Program-made: the position numbers and the translations under genes
Shown here: one piece after another, positions 62,210 to 64,000 of the stretch
How positions within the stretch are numbered: the first letter of the stretch is position 1
How the letters are laid out: every line of letters begins with the position of its first letter
Notes under the pieces: model-generated
The model's database searches: none
Told to the model about the DNA's origin: nothing
What the model saw: the letters and a program-made list of their open reading frames with translations, nothing else
Assembly: GCA_903868145.1 (NCBI GenBank)
Contig: CAIPTY010000100.1
Location: 1-64,000 of the forward strand
Direction of reading: 5' to 3'
DNA length: 64,000 bases
Source: an uncultured Desulfuromonadales bacterium
GTDB lineage: Bacteria; Desulfobacterota; Desulfuromonadia; Geobacterales; Pseudopelobacteraceae

Positions 62210-62509
62210 ATGCGAGTATCAGAATTATTACATGCCATAAAATATATCAAAAGTGTTTACAAGGACATGACAGTTAGACAGTTAGAAGTATTATTGCATA
62301 TAGCCGATGAGGAGGGATTAACTCAGTTTGCTTATGCCAGAAAATGTAATGAGGCTGATACGGTGATACATCGTACAGTGAAAATGTACTCTGAATTAGG
62401 TTTCCTAGTTGAGAGGTCATCTTCTGATAACAGGGCTAAAGCATGGTTTATGTCTGAAAAAGGTAAAGAGTTTATAGGAGGGATATATGGGAAACTTACG
62501 CTTGAATAA
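62210..62509 (+). CDS. Small MarR-like winged-helix protein
   Basis: The 99-residue protein has a winged-helix fold (MTVRQLEVLLHIADEEGLTQFAYARKCNEADTVIHRTVKMYSELGFL) and a wing with RSSSDNRAKAWFMSEKGKEF, similar to MarR regulators without dimerisation helices. The region is clearly AT-richer than its surroundings. It lies between REP copies B and C, and its stop codon TAA (62507-62509) is formed at the edge of copy C. Acquired DNA is likely. Target unknown. Confidence 0.65.
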   Translation: MRVSELLHAIKYIKSVYKDMTVRQLEVLLHIADEEGLTQFAYARKCNEADTVIHRTVKMYSELGFLVERSSSDNRAKAWFMSEKGKEFIGGIYGKLTLE

Positions 62510-62532
62510 TTCCAGGGACACCGTACTTAATT
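62508..62532 (-). repeat. REP-like sequence copy C
   Basis: On the minus strand AATTAAGTACGGTGTCCC then TGGAATT, with 3 mismatches to copy B. It holds the stop codon of the HEPN gene and touches the stop codon of the winged-helix gene. Confidence 0.75.
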
Positions 62533-62910
62533 CTTCTCCAACATTTCCATAACTGTCTTATGCACCTCTTCCGCCAGTTTTAACGCCTGCCGAGCGACCT
62601 CTTTCTCCGCAAACTCAGCGGGATAACGGTACTCAACAGCATACGCGTTCAGTATAGCCAGAGTAGGGCGCAGCAGCTCAAACTCTGGATAGCAACCCTT
62701 CAAAAGATCAAGCAACAGCGAGAGATTGTGTGTTTTACCGAACGGTATTTCCGCCTCCTGCAACAATGCTTTCAGGCATTTTTCCGCGCACTGCTGGGAA
62801 TGAAAACAGGCTGCATCATAGTTGGGAGCAGTGCGGGCACGCAACTCGCGGCGAGCTGTCGCAAGATCCCCGTCAGCTTTTTTGATCCATTCAGTGGTGA
62901 GGGGCTGCAT
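62527..62910 (-). CDS. HEPN domain protein (partner of MNT)
   Basis: The 127-residue protein has the HEPN signature AACFHSQQCAEKCLKALLQE and a C-terminal EYRYPAEFAEKEVARQALKLAEEV. It overlaps the nucleotidyltransferase gene by 20 bases; such MNT-HEPN pairs act as toxin-antitoxin systems, in which the MNT partner AMPylates HEPN. The canonical RNase motif of HepT (RxxxxxH) is not obvious. The last codon and stop are provided by REP copy C. Confidence 0.8.
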   Translation of the reverse strand: MQPLTTEWIKKADGDLATARRELRARTAPNYDAACFHSQQCAEKCLKALLQEAEIPFGKTHNLSLLLDLLKGCYPEFELLRPTLAILNAYAVEYRYPAEFAEKEVARQALKLAEEVHKTVMEMLEKN

Positions 62911-63217
62911 ACAACTCTTTCCCGGTAGTCATGATTTCGCGCAGGAAAAAATCGTTCAGGGCCAGACGCTCCCTGATCTGGCGGGAGGAACGCACCACCA
63001 GCTCTACCGGCACGGTGGGCTTCAAGCGCTTGATGATATCGGCTGCAGTCCGTGCCCCGGAAACAACCTCAGGCATGACAACCAGCAGGTCAACATCCGA
63101 TTCCGCGCAGGCAGTGCCGCGAGCATAGGAGCCGAAGAGGATCACTTTTTCCGGCAAAAACTCCCTGGCTACATCATCAACAAAGGTTTGTATATCCGTA
63201 AAGGCCACCACCGACAT
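62891..63217 (-). CDS. MNT-type nucleotidyltransferase
   Basis: The ATG at 63217 follows TTAGGAG. The 108-residue protein has the minimal nucleotidyltransferase motif LFGSYARGTACAESDVDLLVVM, with catalytic Asp pair. It is likely the antitoxin of the HEPN protein encoded just downstream. Confidence 0.85.
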   Translation of the reverse strand: MSVVAFTDIQTFVDDVAREFLPEKVILFGSYARGTACAESDVDLLVVMPEVVSGARTAADIIKRLKPTVPVELVVRSSRQIRERLALNDFFLREIMTTGKELYAAPHH

Positions 63218-63246
63218 GTCGCAGCTCCTAATGAAATTATTGGGCA

Positions 63247-63276
63247 AGTATACTGTCAAAAAGTGAAAAAATGCAA
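63247..63276 (-). promoter_or_regulatory. Predicted promoter of the MNT-HEPN pair
   Basis: On the minus strand TTGCAT (63276-63271) and TATACT (63252-63247) with 18-base spacing. The 129-base gap to the SulP gene has nothing else I can name. Confidence 0.45.
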
Positions 63277-63346
63277 GAACTGCAAGGAATTAAGTGCACA
63301 TCATACGTACTGCATGTCTCCTGCACCAACCGTTTTCCCCGGCACA

Positions 63347-64000
63347 TCACCCGCCAAATCCTTCATTTTTCCTGTCTTCCTCCCAGTCGCTCCAGACTAC
63401 CTCATGGCTGAGCAGGTAGTGATCGACCGCCTGTCCGATGGTGGGAAAGAAGTTCTCGAGCCCGAGTTTTTTGAACAGGCCGTAGCGCTTGAGATGGTCC
63501 TTTACCGGTCCCTTCATCTGTGCGAAGCAGAGATCGACTCCAGCGTGCCGAAGTTCCTCTTCCAGTTCGGCCAGCACATCTGCGGCGGTGATGTCCACGT
63601 CGGTGACCGGTTCGGCGGCCACGACGATCCACTTGGTGGGTGTCGGCGCATCAGATACCGCCTTCAGGACGTGCTCGCGGAACATCTCGGCATTGGCGAA
63701 GAACAGCGGTGCATCCCAGCGGAACAGCACAAGTCCGGGGATCCTGCGTGCCTCGGGGTGACGGTTGATGTCATGGTAGCCTTTCATGCCGTCGACCCGC
63801 CCCAATACGGCGCAGTAAGGGCGCCAGGCCCGCCAGATGAATGCCAGGAGTGCAAACCCGACGGCGATGAAGATACCGTGAACAACTCCCAGCAGCGCAA
63901 CCCCCAGGAAGCAGACGACCGACAGGATAAACTCGCCACGCCTCAGGTAGTACAGTCGGCGGACCTCCACGACCTCCACCAGATTATAGCAGACCGAGAT
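63347..64000 (-). CDS. SulP family anion transporter, C-terminal part (truncated by window)
   Basis: The frame continues past the window end. The visible C-terminal 217 residues contain the last membrane spans (RRGEFILSVVCFLGVALLGVVHGIFIAVGFALLAFIW) and a STAS domain (LVLFRWDAPLFFANAEMFREHVLKAV; WIVVAAEPVTDVDITAADVLAELEEELRHAGVDL). SulP proteins carry sulfate, bicarbonate or chloride; the substrate cannot be told. The 5' part is outside the window. Confidence 0.88.
   Translation of the reverse strand: MSVCYNLVEVVEVRRLYYLRRGEFILSVVCFLGVALLGVVHGIFIAVGFALLAFIWRAWRPYCAVLGRVDGMKGYHDINRHPEARRIPGLVLFRWDAPLFFANAEMFREHVLKAVSDAPTPTKWIVVAAEPVTDVDITAADVLAELEEELRHAGVDLCFAQMKGPVKDHLKRYGLFKKLGLENFFPTIGQAVDHYLLSHEVVWSDWEEDRKNEGFGG

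Overview
The window looks like a chromosomal stretch of a Geobacter/Pelobacter-type member of the Geobacterales (Desulfuromonadota). The evidence is moderately high GC, an octaheme c-type cytochrome nitrite reductase, a hybrid cluster protein, three genes of the futalosine menaquinone route (mqnE, mqnB, mqnD), a hydrogenase-related (Ehr-like) membrane complex, a GGDEF protein with an inhibitory site, and a RAYT transposase with its own REP sequences. I saw no rRNA, tRNA or CRISPR array. The species assignment is inference.

Layout. 1-592 holds no complete gene. 593-3635: translationally coupled mtgA-rlmN-diguanylate cyclase. 3746-5483: DEAD-box helicase with a terminator-like hairpin in its leader, and a divergent promoter pair. 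5484-12581: plus-strand genes for a metalloprotease-like protein, a deacetylase, a TPR protein, small membrane proteins, a receiver domain, a DUF401 permease, an OmpA lipoprotein and an Smr protein. 12757-14812: fabH and mqnE, convergent. 14983-18810: minus-strand nitrogen-stress operon hcp-PAS-onr, preceded by a CRP/FNR-type palindrome resembling an HcpR site. 18837-27843: housekeeping genes (DUF362 ferredoxin-like protein, C40 peptidase, dtd, uppP, radC, hemG/hemY, cbpA-like, ispF, dapF). 27881-32376: four-gene complex-I-like cluster whose large subunit lacks the NiFe cysteines. 32446-38531: FAD oxidase, maf, yggS, mqnB, a PIN/AF2212 toxin-antitoxin pair, folE2, engB.

38738-46780 is an ion and osmotic stress block: a frameshifted ankyrin gene, DUF4337, TerC, an MscS channel broken by an in-frame stop, NhaA, a large MscS and a beta carbonic anhydrase. 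46832-52003 carries envelope genes: a TPR protein, an exported YidD paralog, a SHOCT lipoprotein, a lipase-like lipoprotein, a His/Pro repeat protein, DUF2092 and a winged-helix regulator. 52321-60524 holds a VWA/double-OmpA protein and a complete RND efflux system. 60532-63217 is a small plastic region: mqnD, a RAYT transposase, three copies of one REP-like sequence, a low-GC winged-helix ORF and a HEPN/MNT pair. A SulP transporter runs off the right end.

The most notable signals are: (1) the RAYT/REP region, where one repeat supplies the start codon of mqnD and stop codons of two other genes; (2) the hcp-PAS-octaheme nitrite reductase operon with an activator-spaced palindrome; (3) the Ehr-like cluster without NiFe ligands or a small subunit; (4) two interrupted genes (mscS, ankyrin) whose lesions can be placed to a codon or a homopolymer.
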